Origin: Hyphomonadaceae bacterium
Lineage (GTDB): Bacteria; Pseudomonadota; Alphaproteobacteria; Caulobacterales; Hyphomonadaceae
DNA: 64,000 nucleotides
Assembly: GCA_027485145.1 (NCBI GenBank)
Contig: JAIXRO010000027.1
Span: forward strand, 1 to 64,000
Reading direction: 5' to 3'
Made by a program: the position numbers and the translations under genes
Shown: in pieces, positions 8,764 through 17,681 of the stretch
How the letters are laid out: every line of letters begins with the position of its first letter
How positions within the stretch are numbered: position 1 is the first letter of the stretch
Notes under the pieces: model-generated
What the model was told of the DNA's origin: nothing
What the model saw: the letters and a program-made list of their open reading frames with translations, nothing else
Databases searched by the model: none

Positions 8764-10857
8764 TCAGAACGTGATGCGCAGTCCGGTGCGGATATTGCGG
8801 CCCGGCCACGGGATCAGATCCTTCAGCACGGAAGTTGCGACGCGGACCTCCTCGTCCGTGGCGTTGCGGACTTCGACGAAGATTTGCGTGCCCTCGGCGC
8901 CGTATCCGAGTTCGGAGAGTTTCACCGCGCCGCGAAGGTTCAAGGTCGTGTAGCCGTCCGTGGGTAGCTGGCCAGCGCCCGCCGCGTCCTGATCATCGGC
9001 CCACTCAAATCCGGCGCCGGCCTCGACATACGTCCAGCTGGCATTGGCCTCTCCCGTCAGGCGGAGGGGCGGGATGAAGGGCACGTCGCCGCCCCCGTCG
9101 AACTCGGCGCTGACATAGTCCAGTCCGGCCTTGAATTGCCATTCGGCGCCCAGCACACCTTTGCCGAGAAGCGCCTCGCCATAAAGCTCGCCGCCAGTGA
9201 ATGTCGCGTCGTCCTGCGCAAAGGCAAAAACGGGAAGCTCGTCGGCTTCATCGACGATCGCACCGTCTTCCTCGATCGTGCCGGACGTCAGGAAGATGAA
9301 ATCTGAGAACTGGGTCGTGAAGAGGTTCATGCCCAGCGACAGCCAATCATTCCGCCAACGGAGCGTGCCTTCGAGGTTGAGCCCGCGTTCCTTGTCGAGC
9401 GAGGCGTCGCCGACTTCGAACTGACCGGTCGCAAGGTGCGGGCCGAACGCGAACAGCTCGATTTCGTTCGGCGCCCGTTCGGTGAGGCTCAGTTGGGCGC
9501 CCATGAACAAGCCATTCTCAAGGTGCTGGTGAACCCCCGCCGAGGCACTGAACAAATCGAACTCACGTTCGCCGGAGACAATATTGTCATGTGTCAGACG
9601 TTCGGCACGCATGCCGCCTTCGACGCCAAAGCCGCTATCCCATTCCTTCGCCTCGTACAGGAACACAGCCGCCGATTGCGTGTCGGTCGGCGTGATGAAC
9701 GCCTCGTCGCCCTCCGCCATCAATTCCTTGTCGAAGAACTGCATGCCCAAGGCGCCTTCGAAACCCGCGACCGTGTGGTCAAGCTCGCCGCGCGCTTCAT
9801 AGCCCGACGTCTCGAACCGCGTGCCCGGCTCGCCCGGACCTTCGAATTCCGTATGCTCGTAGTCGGCGACCGCCAATGAGCCCGAGATCCGGGTAAGAAC
9901 GGGACCATCCAGATCAAGGCCGGCACGGAAATCGTACCGCGTCTGCTCCAGATCGATGAACGGCAGTTCCTCTTCGCCTTCTTCCGCTTCGCCGCCCTCT
10001 TCGCCTTCATGTGCGTGACCGCCGGGCAAGCCGTACGTCGCTTTCTGGCGGCGGATCGCCAGGCCTGCGAAACCTGTCTCGCCGACCCAGGAGAGACCCG
10101 CCGCAAGCGACTCGGTGTCGAGGAACGAATTCTCGACCTGGCCGCTGGCTTCCTCTTCCGGCGCGTCTCCCTCACTGGCTTCAAGCGCTCTCAGCCGGCT
10201 CGATTCGACAAAGCCGGGTATGTCATAGTCGCCGAAGTCGCGCTGCGAGGCCGACAAGGCCAGAACGAACGGTCCCTGCGCGATCTGACCTCGGCCCGCC
10301 AGTTCGGTCCCTTCGTTGACGCTGTTATAAGCGCCAAATGCGTCGCCCGAGAGGGCCCTGTCCGGAACCTTCTCCGCAATCAGTCCGTCAATCACGTTGA
10401 CCACGCCGCCAATCGCCTGTCCGCCATAGGCGAGGGCGGCTGGGCCGCGCAGGATTTCGATCTTGTCGGCATCGATTCCGTCAGCGGCGGCCTGGTGATC
10501 GGGGCTGGCGGCCGAGGCGTCGATGACGCCGATGCCGTTGGTCAGGATCTGCACACGTTCTGCGCCGAGCCCGCGCAAAACCGGCCGGCTCGCGCCCTGA
10601 CCGAAGAAGGTCGAGGTGATGCCCGGCTCGCCGGACAGCGTATCGCCCAGGGTCGAGGCCAGCTGCTCGACGATGTCGTCCCGTTCGAGGGCCGTGGCGT
10701 TGCCGATCAGTTCGTCGCTCGTCCGTTCGGGGCCGGGCGCGGTCGTGATGATGATCGTTTCGAGCCGTCTCAGCGTCTCGCTTTCCTGCGCGTGGGCGAC
10801 CCCCATCAGTGCCTGGGTGGATACCGCCGTTACCATCAGAACCCGCTTCACGCGCAT
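8764..10857 (-). CDS. ZnuD-like TonB-dependent receptor, probable zinc uptake
   Basis: This outer-membrane receptor has a signal peptide (to about AHAQ), a plug domain (GQGASRPVLRGLGAERVQIL, then IEILRGPAALAYGGQAIGGVVNVID) and a C-terminal barrel ending in an aromatic residue (RTGLRITF). The segment YGLPGGHAHEGEE with many following Glu residues, then IDLEQTRYDFRAGL, matches the His/acid-rich metal loop of ZnuD zinc receptors, though it is richer in Glu than His. Start choice: AGGAG (10858-10862) directly abuts the ATG at 10857, but is 6 bases from an in-frame GTG at 10851, so the protein may begin MKRVLMVTAVS. A Zur-box-like palindrome sits just upstream. Zinc specificity is inferred. Confidence 0.87.
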   Translation of the reverse strand: MRVKRVLMVTAVSTQALMGVAHAQESETLRRLETIIITTAPGPERTSDELIGNATALERDDIVEQLASTLGDTLSGEPGITSTFFGQGASRPVLRGLGAERVQILTNGIGVIDASAASPDHQAAADGIDADKIEILRGPAALAYGGQAIGGVVNVIDGLIAEKVPDRALSGDAFGAYNSVNEGTELAGRGQIAQGPFVLALSASQRDFGDYDIPGFVESSRLRALEASEGDAPEEEASGQVENSFLDTESLAAGLSWVGETGFAGLAIRRQKATYGLPGGHAHEGEEGGEAEEGEEELPFIDLEQTRYDFRAGLDLDGPVLTRISGSLAVADYEHTEFEGPGEPGTRFETSGYEARGELDHTVAGFEGALGMQFFDKELMAEGDEAFITPTDTQSAAVFLYEAKEWDSGFGVEGGMRAERLTHDNIVSGEREFDLFSASAGVHQHLENGLFMGAQLSLTERAPNEIELFAFGPHLATGQFEVGDASLDKERGLNLEGTLRWRNDWLSLGMNLFTTQFSDFIFLTSGTIEEDGAIVDEADELPVFAFAQDDATFTGGELYGEALLGKGVLGAEWQFKAGLDYVSAEFDGGGDVPFIPPLRLTGEANASWTYVEAGAGFEWADDQDAAGAGQLPTDGYTTLNLRGAVKLSELGYGAEGTQIFVEVRNATDEEVRVATSVLKDLIPWPGRNIRTGLRITF

Positions 10858-10865
10858 CTCCTACG

Positions 10866-10886
10866 TAATGTGATACTATATCATTA
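10866..10886 (-). promoter_or_regulatory. Candidate Zur operator
   Basis: This is an AT-rich 21-bp imperfect palindrome with TAATG and CATTA outer arms and matching inner ATA/TAT (16 of 21 positions symmetrical), 8 bases upstream of the receptor gene. Zur boxes commonly have this TAATGTTATA-type half-site. Together with the ZnuD-like receptor this suggests zinc-dependent repression. No zur gene is in the window. Confidence 0.5.
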
Positions 10887-10935
10887 TGCTGATGTCCGTT
10901 TGGCCGCAAGAGGGGCAATGAGCGCTGGATTGAAG

Positions 10936-11679
10936 TCAGGCGGCGCTGCCATCCACGCGCAGCAGGGAACCCGTCGTGAAGCTGGATGACGGGCTCGCGA
11001 GATACAGTGCCGCGGTAATGATCTCGTGCGGCTTGCCGGGCCGCCGCATGGCATTGTCCGCGCTCTGGCGCATCTCTTCCGGCCAGGCCTTGGAAATATC
11101 CGTCAGGAAGGGGCCGGGACAGATCGTGTTGACGCGCACCTTGGGCGCATACTCGTGCGCAAGCGACAGGCTCATCGCATTCAGCGCGGCCTTAGCCGAC
11201 CCGTAGGGCACCACGGACGGCAGGGGCACGAGGCTGCCCGACGAGGAGATATTGATGATGCTGCCACCGTCTCCGTCCGCCATGCGCTTGGCCACCTGGC
11301 TCGCAAGGCGGAAGGGGCCCTTGAAATTGAGGTTCAGCACGCTGTCGAACAGCGCCTCCGTCACCTCATGGCTCCCCATCCGCGGACCGGAGCCCGCATT
11401 GTTGACGAGGATATCGACCCGCCCGAACCTGGCATAGGCCGCCTCGATCAGTGCATCGATATCGTCCCAGCGGCCGCAATGTGCGGCGTGGGCATAGGCC
11501 TTGCGGCCGAGGCCGCGCACTTCCTCGGCCACCGTTTCGCACGCGTCCAGCTTGCGGCTGGCGACGATGATATCGGCGCCATGTTCGGCGAACGCCTTGA
11601 CCATCTGGTAGCCGAGTCCCCGGCTGCCTCCGGTCACGAGCGCGACTTTTCCTGTGAGATCGAAATAGGGACTGGTCAT
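10936..11679 (-). CDS. SDR family NAD(P)-dependent oxidoreductase
   Basis: This is a 247-residue classical short-chain dehydrogenase/reductase. It shows the cofactor motif TGGSRGLG near the N-terminus, NNAG, the catalytic serine in INISSSGS and the YGSAK (YxxxK) pair, and a C-terminal TTGSLLRVDGSAA tail. The substrate cannot be told from sequence. The sequence pattern resembles gluconate 5-dehydrogenase or 3-oxoacyl-ACP-reductase-like SDRs. It is followed on the same strand by the TonB receptor after about 80 bases that contain the receptor's own regulatory site, so the two are probably separate transcripts. Confidence 0.9.
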   Translation of the reverse strand: MTSPYFDLTGKVALVTGGSRGLGYQMVKAFAEHGADIIVASRKLDACETVAEEVRGLGRKAYAHAAHCGRWDDIDALIEAAYARFGRVDILVNNAGSGPRMGSHEVTEALFDSVLNLNFKGPFRLASQVAKRMADGDGGSIINISSSGSLVPLPSVVPYGSAKAALNAMSLSLAHEYAPKVRVNTICPGPFLTDISKAWPEEMRQSADNAMRRPGKPHEIITAALYLASPSSSFTTGSLLRVDGSAA

Positions 11680-11765
11680 GGCGGTGCCTCTCCGGATGGA
11701 GATGCAGTTTTGGCCGCCCGGCGGCTCAGATCAATGCGTGTCCACGCGGCAAGCGCCGCGGTCGT

Positions 11766-13037
11766 TCAGTTCAGAACCTGCGGGGACGTCATGGTCGACG
11801 TCTTGGCCGCTTCGACCTCGCGCATCACGCGCAGCAGGTTTGCGCCCCAGATCTTGGCAAGATCCTGCTCGGTATATCCGGCCTCCAGCAACGCCGCTGT
11901 CACCTTCGGCAGGTCAGCCACATCCTTCATCCCGTCCACGCCGCCGCCACCGTCCCAGTCCGCGCCGATGCCGACATGATCCGGCCCGACGAGCTTCAGC
12001 GTGTACAGGAGGTGTTCCATGAATTTCTCGAAGGTCGAGCGTGGCGGCGGTGTCGCCTTGTCCATCGCCTTGCGCGCTTCACGAAACGCCGCCAGCGTGG
12101 CTGGATCCATCTTCGAGGTGTCCGTTCCGAACTTCGCCTCGATCGCGGCGATCGCTGCAAGACGCTCCGGCGTCGCCGTCAGTGCTTCGAGATAGCCGCC
12201 ATAGGCGTTGACCTGGATTACACCGCCGTCTTCCGCGATGGCCTTCAGCAGGTCGTCCGGCAGGTTGCGCGGATGGTCATAAACGCCCTTCGGCCCGGAG
12301 TGCGACAGGACGATCGGCGTGGTCGACAGTGCCAGCATGTCGCGCACGGTATCGTCCGACGCATGCGATCCGTCGAGGATCAGGCCCAGGCGGTTGGCCT
12401 CGCGCACCAGCTCTTCGCCAAGTGGGCTGAGCCCGCCGAAGGCCGGCGTCACGTCGGTCGCACTGTCCGCGAACTGATTGTTCCGGAAATGCACCGGCGC
12501 AATCATCCGCAAGCCGCCGGTATAGAAGGTCTCGATCAACGAAAGGTCCGAAGCCAGAGGATAGGAATTTTCCATGCTCTGGAACACGACCTTCTTGCCG
12601 GAGGCATTGATCCGCTCCGCATCCGCCGCCGAGAAGGCGAGCTCCACGTCCGCTGCATACTTCGCTGCGAATTCCCGGATCGAGGCCTGGCGCAGGATGG
12701 CGATGTTGCGCGCGGCGTTGGTGGAAGCGGTGTCGAGCGGCCCTTGCGTGGTGAAGATGACCCAGAAGCCGCCGTCCAGGCCGCCTTCGTTCATCCGGGG
12801 CAGGTCCACGTGCGTGCCGTCGACATCGAAATCGCCGCGCTTGGAGAAATCATACTCGGCGCTGTGAAAATAGGCGGGCGTATCGAGGTGGCTGTCCAGC
12901 ACCATAATGCTTTGGTGCACCGTCTCTGTCGCCGTCAGCGCGGGCACCGTGGCGGCGGTCTTAGCCGAGCTCGCGACCGGGAAATAGGCGCAAGCCGACA
13001 AGCACAGCGCGGGCACCGCAAGGAGTAACTTTTTCAT
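11766..13037 (-). CDS. Membrane dipeptidase (M19 family) lipoprotein
   Basis: This is a 423-residue zinc dipeptidase of the renal dipeptidase family. The N-terminus is a lipoprotein signal with lipobox LSAC (C16), so the enzyme is probably anchored in the cell envelope. The metal-binding HxD is H50-x-D52 in VLDSHLDTPA. Further family marks are DGSHASDDTVRDML, PIVLSHSGPKGVYDHPRNLPDDLL and HVGIGADWDGGGG. The family hydrolyses dipeptides, including some with D-amino acids. The gene follows purB on the minus strand after 74 bases and looks independently expressed. Confidence 0.93.
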   Translation of the reverse strand: MKKLLLAVPALCLSACAYFPVASSAKTAATVPALTATETVHQSIMVLDSHLDTPAYFHSAEYDFSKRGDFDVDGTHVDLPRMNEGGLDGGFWVIFTTQGPLDTASTNAARNIAILRQASIREFAAKYAADVELAFSAADAERINASGKKVVFQSMENSYPLASDLSLIETFYTGGLRMIAPVHFRNNQFADSATDVTPAFGGLSPLGEELVREANRLGLILDGSHASDDTVRDMLALSTTPIVLSHSGPKGVYDHPRNLPDDLLKAIAEDGGVIQVNAYGGYLEALTATPERLAAIAAIEAKFGTDTSKMDPATLAAFREARKAMDKATPPPRSTFEKFMEHLLYTLKLVGPDHVGIGADWDGGGGVDGMKDVADLPKVTAALLEAGYTEQDLAKIWGANLLRVMREVEAAKTSTMTSPQVLN

Positions 13038-13111
13038 GACTGACCCCGAATGGCTGAAAGTGAATTGGTTTTGATTTTGTCGCCCGGCTGGCCCGCGTCA
13101 ACGCGGCGCCC

Positions 13112-14410
13112 TCACGCGGCACCGAATACGCGCGCAAAGATCGTGTCGGCGTGCTTGAAATGATACTCGAGATCGAAGAGCGCATCGATTTCAGCCGGGC
13201 CGAGACGCGCCGTAATCTCGCTGTCGCCCTTCAGCAGCACATCGAGATCGCCTTCCTTCTTCCAGGTGCGCATCGCGTTGCGCTGGACGAGGCGATAGGC
13301 GTCTTCCCGGCTGAAACCTTTCTCGACAAGCGCCAGCAGGATGCGCTGCGAATTGTGCAGGCCGCCCATGCTGTTGATCGTGCGCAGCATGTTCTCTGGA
13401 TACACGACCAGGTTCTCGACCACACCGGCGAGCCTGTGCAGCGCGAAATCAAGGTGGATGGTCGCATCCGGCCCAATGCCCCGCTCGACCGAGGAGTGGG
13501 AGATATCCCGCTCGTGCCAGAGCGCCACGTTCTCGAGCGCCGGCACGACGGCTGAGCGAACCAGCCGGGCAATGCCGGTCAGGTTCTCGGTCAACACCGG
13601 ATTGCGCTTGTGCGGCATGGCGGACGAACCCTTCTGACCGGCCGAGAAGAACTCTTCCGCTTCGAGAACTTCCGTACGCTGAAGATGGCGCACTTCCGTC
13701 GCCAGCCGTTCGACGGAAGAGGCGATCACGGCCAGCACCGCAAAATACATGGCGTGCCGGTCGCGCGGGATCACCTGTGTCGAGACCGGTTCAATCCGCA
13801 GGCCGAGTTTCGCCGCCACATGTTCTTCAACGCGTGGGTCAATGTTCGCAAAGGTGCCGACCGCGCCGGAAATCGCGCAGGTCGCCACTTCCTCGCGGGC
13901 GATCAGCAGGCGCCCGCGCGCACGTTGAAACTCGGCATGAAAACCGGCTAGCTTGATGCCGAACGTCGTCGGCTCGGCATGTATGCCGTGGCTGCGGCCA
14001 ATCGTGGGCGTGTACTTGAATTCCAGCGCGCGCTTCTTGAGCGCCGCGAGTACCCGGTCGATGCCGCCCAGCATCAGGTCGGCGGCGCGCACCAGCTGCA
14101 CATTGAGGCAGGTGTCGAGTACGTCGGATGACGTCATCCCAAGGTGAAGGAAGCGAGCTTCATCGCCCACATGCTCGGCCACGTTCGTCAGGAACGCGAT
14201 GACATCATGCTTCACTTCCCGCTCGATCTCGTCGATCCGGTCGACTTCGAAAGCCGCCCGCTCGCGCACGGCCTGGGAGACGCCGGCCGGGATCATGCCC
14301 ATGCCCTCCATCGCTTCGGCCGCCAGCGTCTCGATCTCCAGCCAGATGCCGAAACGGGCCTCGGGCGTCCAGATCGCGGCCATCTCCGGGCGGGTGTAGC
14401 GAGGGATCAT
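13112..14410 (-). CDS. purB: Adenylosuccinate lyase
   Basis: PurB catalyses two fumarate-releasing steps of purine synthesis (SAICAR to AICAR, and adenylosuccinate to AMP). The superfamily signature GSSAMPHKRNP is intact, as are TSSDVLDTCLNVQL and RSHGIHAEPTTFG. The start at 14410 (MIPRYTRPEM) is the family's usual beginning and has a GGAGAG site 8 bases upstream. The frame is open further upstream to 14506 but that part lacks family similarity. The predicted 432 residues is normal. The gene is divergent from recJ across about 139 bases in which I see no clear operator. Confidence 0.97.
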   Translation of the reverse strand: MIPRYTRPEMAAIWTPEARFGIWLEIETLAAEAMEGMGMIPAGVSQAVRERAAFEVDRIDEIEREVKHDVIAFLTNVAEHVGDEARFLHLGMTSSDVLDTCLNVQLVRAADLMLGGIDRVLAALKKRALEFKYTPTIGRSHGIHAEPTTFGIKLAGFHAEFQRARGRLLIAREEVATCAISGAVGTFANIDPRVEEHVAAKLGLRIEPVSTQVIPRDRHAMYFAVLAVIASSVERLATEVRHLQRTEVLEAEEFFSAGQKGSSAMPHKRNPVLTENLTGIARLVRSAVVPALENVALWHERDISHSSVERGIGPDATIHLDFALHRLAGVVENLVVYPENMLRTINSMGGLHNSQRILLALVEKGFSREDAYRLVQRNAMRTWKKEGDLDVLLKGDSEITARLGPAEIDALFDLEYHFKHADTIFARVFGAA

Positions 14411-14549
14411 CAGGGCTCTCCGTTGGCTCGTCCTTGCCAATAAGGACTTCGCCCGCGTTACGCCAGTCCGGCGGCCCGGCCAAGTTGCCCGGTGCGTGGC
14501 CGCCATTCTGTTTCGCCCGCGAAGGGTTTAGGTTGGCGATTGATTCGAA

Positions 14550-16358
14550 ATGGCTCAATCCATGTCCACCCAACCCGCCAAAAAGCTCGCGGACGCCCCC
14601 TCCGCCCCGGATCTTTCCGAGGGTGGGCGGCGCTGGCGCCTGCACGCCGCCGATGCGCGCAAGGTTCAGGCGCTCTTGCCCGTGGTCGGCGGCAATGACC
14701 TGCTGGCCCGGCTGCTCGAGGCGCGCGGTGTGGAGCCCGCGGAGGCCGGCAGCTACCTGTTGCCGACGCTTCGCGCCCTGTTTCCCGATCCCAGCTCATT
14801 TGCCGACATGGACAAGGCCGCCGGCATCGTCCTCGATGCCATCCTTGATGGCCGAAAGGTCGTTGTCTTTGCCGACTATGATGTGGATGGCGGCACATCC
14901 TCCGCCATTCTCGCCCGCTACTTCCGCGCCTGGGGCCGCGATCTCGGTCTCTATGTGCCGGACCGCCTGGAAGAAGGCTACGGGCCGTCGCCGGAAGCCT
15001 TCCGCTACCTGAAGGCGGGCGGCGCCGAACTTGTCATCACCGTGGACTGCGGCGCTGCCGCCATCCGGGCTCTGGACGAAGCCACCGCGATCAACCTGCC
15101 CATTGTGGTGATCGATCACCACCTGATGTCCGGAGACGTCCCGCAGACCGCCGCGCTCGTGAATCCCAACCGGCCGGATTGCACATCGGGGCAGGGGCAT
15201 CTCGCCGCCGCGGGTGTCGTGTTCGTGTTCGTGGCGGCGCTGAACCGCCTCGCCCGCGAACGCGGCCTCGCGCCGCCCGGCGGTCTTCCAGACATTATGA
15301 AACTGCTCGACCTCTGTGCCCTCGGCACGCTTTGCGACATGGCCCCGCTGACCGGTGTCAACCGCGCCTTCGTCCGGCAGGGCCTCAGCATGATGGCGCA
15401 CGACCAGAATATCGGCCTGCGCGCGCTCGCCGATGTCTCCGGGATCGGCAAAATCGAAACCGTTTATCACGCGACCTTCCTGCTGGGCCCGCGCCTCAAC
15501 GCGGGTGGCCGCGTTGGCGATCCCTGGCTCGCGGCCAAACTCCTCGCGACCGACGACCGCGGCGAAGCCATTGAACTCGCGGAACGCCTCCACGCGCTGA
15601 ATGACGAGCGCAAGGCGCTGGAAGCCGCGATCCTGGACGCGGCCACCGCCCAGGCCGAACGCTCCCTTGCCGCCCAGCCGGAGCGCGGGATCATCATCGC
15701 CGCCGGCGAAGGCTGGCACCCGGGCGTCATCGGCATCGTGGCCGGACGTCTCAAGGACCGCTTCCACTTGCCCAGCATCGTGATCGGCTGGGGCGACGGC
15801 CTCGGGCCCGTTGCCAAAGGTTCAGGCCGCTCCGTGAAGGGCGTGAACCTCGGCGCCGCCATTTCCGAAGCGGCGCGTCAGGGCGTCATCCTCTCCGGCG
15901 GCGGCCATGCGATGGCGGGCGGGCTCAGCATGGATCCGTCTCAGCTTCCCGGCTTCGACGCCTGGATGCTCGATCACATGTCGGCGTTCGCCGAAGAACG
16001 CGACGCCGCGCTCGATCTCGAAATCGACGCGCTGGTCGCGCCGGGCGCCGTCACGCCGGAACTCGTCGAACGTATCGCCACGCTCGGTCCCTTCGGCATC
16101 GGCGCGCCGGAACCTGTGTTCCTGCTCAAGGATGTCAGCATCGCCGGCGTGCGCCGTGTCGGCACCCAGCATCTGCGGTTCACCGTCGAAGACGCCTCCG
16201 GCCGCCTCGAATCCATCGCCTGGCGCGCCGACGGCACGCCGATGGGCGATGCGCTGCGCCAGGGAGGGCGCTGCAGCGTCGTCGGCCGCCTGAAGGCTGA
16301 CACCTGGAACGGCCGCGTCCGCGTGCAGCTTGAAACGATTGATATCACCCGCCACTGA
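14550..16358 (+). CDS. recJ: Single-stranded-DNA-specific exonuclease RecJ
   Basis: RecJ degrades single-stranded DNA 5' to 3' in recombination and mismatch/base-excision repair. The DHH-superfamily motifs are present: VVFADYDVDGGTSSA (D109, D111, D113), ITVDCG, VIDHH, and the DHHA1 motif SGGGHAMAGG. A C-terminal OB-type domain (VRRVGTQHLRFTVED) ends the 602-residue protein. An alternative start at 14562 would remove four residues. The gene is monocistronic before tRNA-Glu. Confidence 0.96.
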   Translation: MAQSMSTQPAKKLADAPSAPDLSEGGRRWRLHAADARKVQALLPVVGGNDLLARLLEARGVEPAEAGSYLLPTLRALFPDPSSFADMDKAAGIVLDAILDGRKVVVFADYDVDGGTSSAILARYFRAWGRDLGLYVPDRLEEGYGPSPEAFRYLKAGGAELVITVDCGAAAIRALDEATAINLPIVVIDHHLMSGDVPQTAALVNPNRPDCTSGQGHLAAAGVVFVFVAALNRLARERGLAPPGGLPDIMKLLDLCALGTLCDMAPLTGVNRAFVRQGLSMMAHDQNIGLRALADVSGIGKIETVYHATFLLGPRLNAGGRVGDPWLAAKLLATDDRGEAIELAERLHALNDERKALEAAILDAATAQAERSLAAQPERGIIIAAGEGWHPGVIGIVAGRLKDRFHLPSIVIGWGDGLGPVAKGSGRSVKGVNLGAAISEAARQGVILSGGGHAMAGGLSMDPSQLPGFDAWMLDHMSAFAEERDAALDLEIDALVAPGAVTPELVERIATLGPFGIGAPEPVFLLKDVSIAGVRRVGTQHLRFTVEDASGRLESIAWRADGTPMGDALRQGGRCSVVGRLKADTWNGRVRVQLETIDITRH

Positions 16359-16387
16359 ACAAACGCATCCATTCACGGCGAGGTGGG

Positions 16388-16416
16388 TTGCCCTGTCCTG
16401 AATCAGCCGCTATATC
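16388..16416 (+). promoter_or_regulatory. Sigma-70-type promoter of tRNA-Glu
   Basis: TTGCCC (16388-16393), a 17-base spacer and TATATC (16411-16416) lie 19 bases before the tRNA. This is a good match in sequence and spacing to a housekeeping promoter. Confidence 0.65.
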
Positions 16417-16435
16417 GCGCCTCTCAAAGCCGTGC

Positions 16436-16510
16436 GGTCCCTTCGTCTATCGGTTAGGACGTCAGGTTTTCAACCTGAAAAGAGGGGTTCGACTCCCCTA
16501 GGGACTGCCA
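16436..16510 (+). tRNA. tRNA-Glu (anticodon TTC)
   Basis: This 75-base gene folds as a full cloverleaf. Acceptor GGTCCCT (16436-16442) pairs with AGGGACT (16500-16506), with a terminal G-T. The D arm contains GGTTAGGAC. The anticodon stem TCAGG/CCTGA holds loop TTTTCAA, giving anticodon TTC. The T arm is AGGGG-TTCGACT-CCCCT. G73 and an encoded CCA (16508-16510) end it. It decodes GAA/GAG. It has its own promoter and stands alone between recJ and the cold-shock gene. Confidence 0.96.
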
Positions 16511-16635
16511 GCTTTTCTGCCCTCATTTTGCCTCAACTTCCCGAGTAAGAAAGCCCGAATCACTCGGGGCTTGTGAACTTCGCGTGACAAGCGCGTTAAC
16601 GCGGATTAGTTTTCGCGTCAGGGGAATTTGGGTTG

Positions 16636-17163
16636 ATGTCGAACAGCGTGGCCAGAAGCGAATCCGATCCACCCGCGGCCGAGCCGGTCGTGCGGGTCAT
16701 CGGGCACGTCAAATGGTTCGACAGCGCGAAAGGCTATGGATTCATCGTCGCGGAATCGACGTCTGACGCGACCCTGACCGGCGATGTCATGATCCACATC
16801 TCCTGCCTGCGCGATTATGGCGAGACGTTCGCCGACGAAGGCGCCAAGATCGTGTGCGACGCCGCCCGGCGCGCGCGTGGCTGGCAGACCGTCCACATCA
16901 TCGAAATGGAACGGCCCCGTGCCACTGTGGCCCGTGAACGCGGCGATCCGCCGGCGTATGAGGAAGTCACCATCAAATGGTTCAACCGGGCGCGCGGCTA
17001 CGGCTTTGTCCGCCGCGCCGGGGACGAAGCCGATATCTTCGTGCACGCCGTCGCCCTGCGCAAAGCCGGGTATGATGACGTCGAGCCGGGCACGCTGATC
17101 GAGGTGGTCATCGAGTCCGGCGTCAAGGGCGATCACGTCCTCTCCGTACGTCCCAAGCGCTAA
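16636..17163 (+). CDS. Protein with two cold-shock domains
   Basis: This 175-residue protein carries two cold-shock (OB-fold) nucleic-acid-binding domains. Domain 1 (about 20-90) has GHVKWFDSAKGYGFIV (RNP1-like) and VMIHIS (RNP2-like). Domain 2 (about 108-174) has VTIKWFNRARGYGFV and DIFVHA. Tandem CSD proteins of this kind are common in alphaproteobacteria (CspC/CspD type in Caulobacter) and are linked to stress or stationary phase rather than classical cold shock. The ATG at 16636 is preferred over the adjoining TTG at 16633; an AGGGGA site lies about 10 bases upstream. The target nucleic acid is unknown. Confidence 0.92.
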   Translation: MSNSVARSESDPPAAEPVVRVIGHVKWFDSAKGYGFIVAESTSDATLTGDVMIHISCLRDYGETFADEGAKIVCDAARRARGWQTVHIIEMERPRATVARERGDPPAYEEVTIKWFNRARGYGFVRRAGDEADIFVHAVALRKAGYDDVEPGTLIEVVIESGVKGDHVLSVRPKR

Positions 17164-17225
17164 ACATTCGAGCTCAGCCGCCTCTGCCGCTTGCCGCGGC
17201 CGTTCAGTCCGATTATCCCTCCCGC

Positions 17226-17681
17226 ATGATGCGTTTCGTGTTCGTGACTTTCGCTGCGCTGGCCTTTCTGGCCCAGCTTGCTTTTGCCCAACTGGCGGTG
17301 ACCCCGCTGTCGGTGAAAACCGATGAGGCGTCCCACAAGTTCACCGTTGAAATCGCCGATACGCCGGAAGCCATCACCCAAGGCTTGATGTTCCGCGAAA
17401 GCCTCGCGCCGGATGCCGGCATGCTCTTCGATTTCGGTGAAGTGCGCGCGGCCAGCATGTGGATGAAAAACACCCTGATTCCGCTCGACATGCTGTTCAT
17501 CGACGCGGACGGGCAGGTGATCGCCATCGCGCGCAACACCGTTCCCGGCTCCCTGCGCTCGCTCGGCCCCGGCGTGCCGGTCCGGGCTGTGCTCGAGATT
17601 GGCGGCGGCCGGGCGAAAGCCCTCGGCATCACGCCGGGAGACACCGTGCAGCACCCGATCTTCGGAAACGTGGGTGGCTGA
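17226..17681 (+). CDS. DUF192 family secreted protein
   Basis: This is a 151-residue protein with a signal peptide (hydrophobic 5-20, cleavage near AFAQ). The DUF192 core follows: ITQGLMFRESLAPDAGMLFDFG, then MWMKNTLIPLDMLFID and VRAVLEIGGGRAKALGITPGD. The family is widespread and its biochemical role is not established. Two ATGs (17226 and 17229) are possible starts. Its stop overlaps the beginning of the thioesterase gene, suggesting one transcript from the cold-shock gene region onward, though 62 bases separate it from that gene. Confidence 0.9.
   Translation: MMRFVFVTFAALAFLAQLAFAQLAVTPLSVKTDEASHKFTVEIADTPEAITQGLMFRESLAPDAGMLFDFGEVRAASMWMKNTLIPLDMLFIDADGQVIAIARNTVPGSLRSLGPGVPVRAVLEIGGGRAKALGITPGDTVQHPIFGNVGG

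Noticed and set aside
16551..16572. AAGCCCGA/TCGGGGCTT hairpin after tRNA-Glu as a terminator
   Set aside because: The stem has a bulge and no T-run follows. It may still slow polymerase but I did not list it as a terminator.
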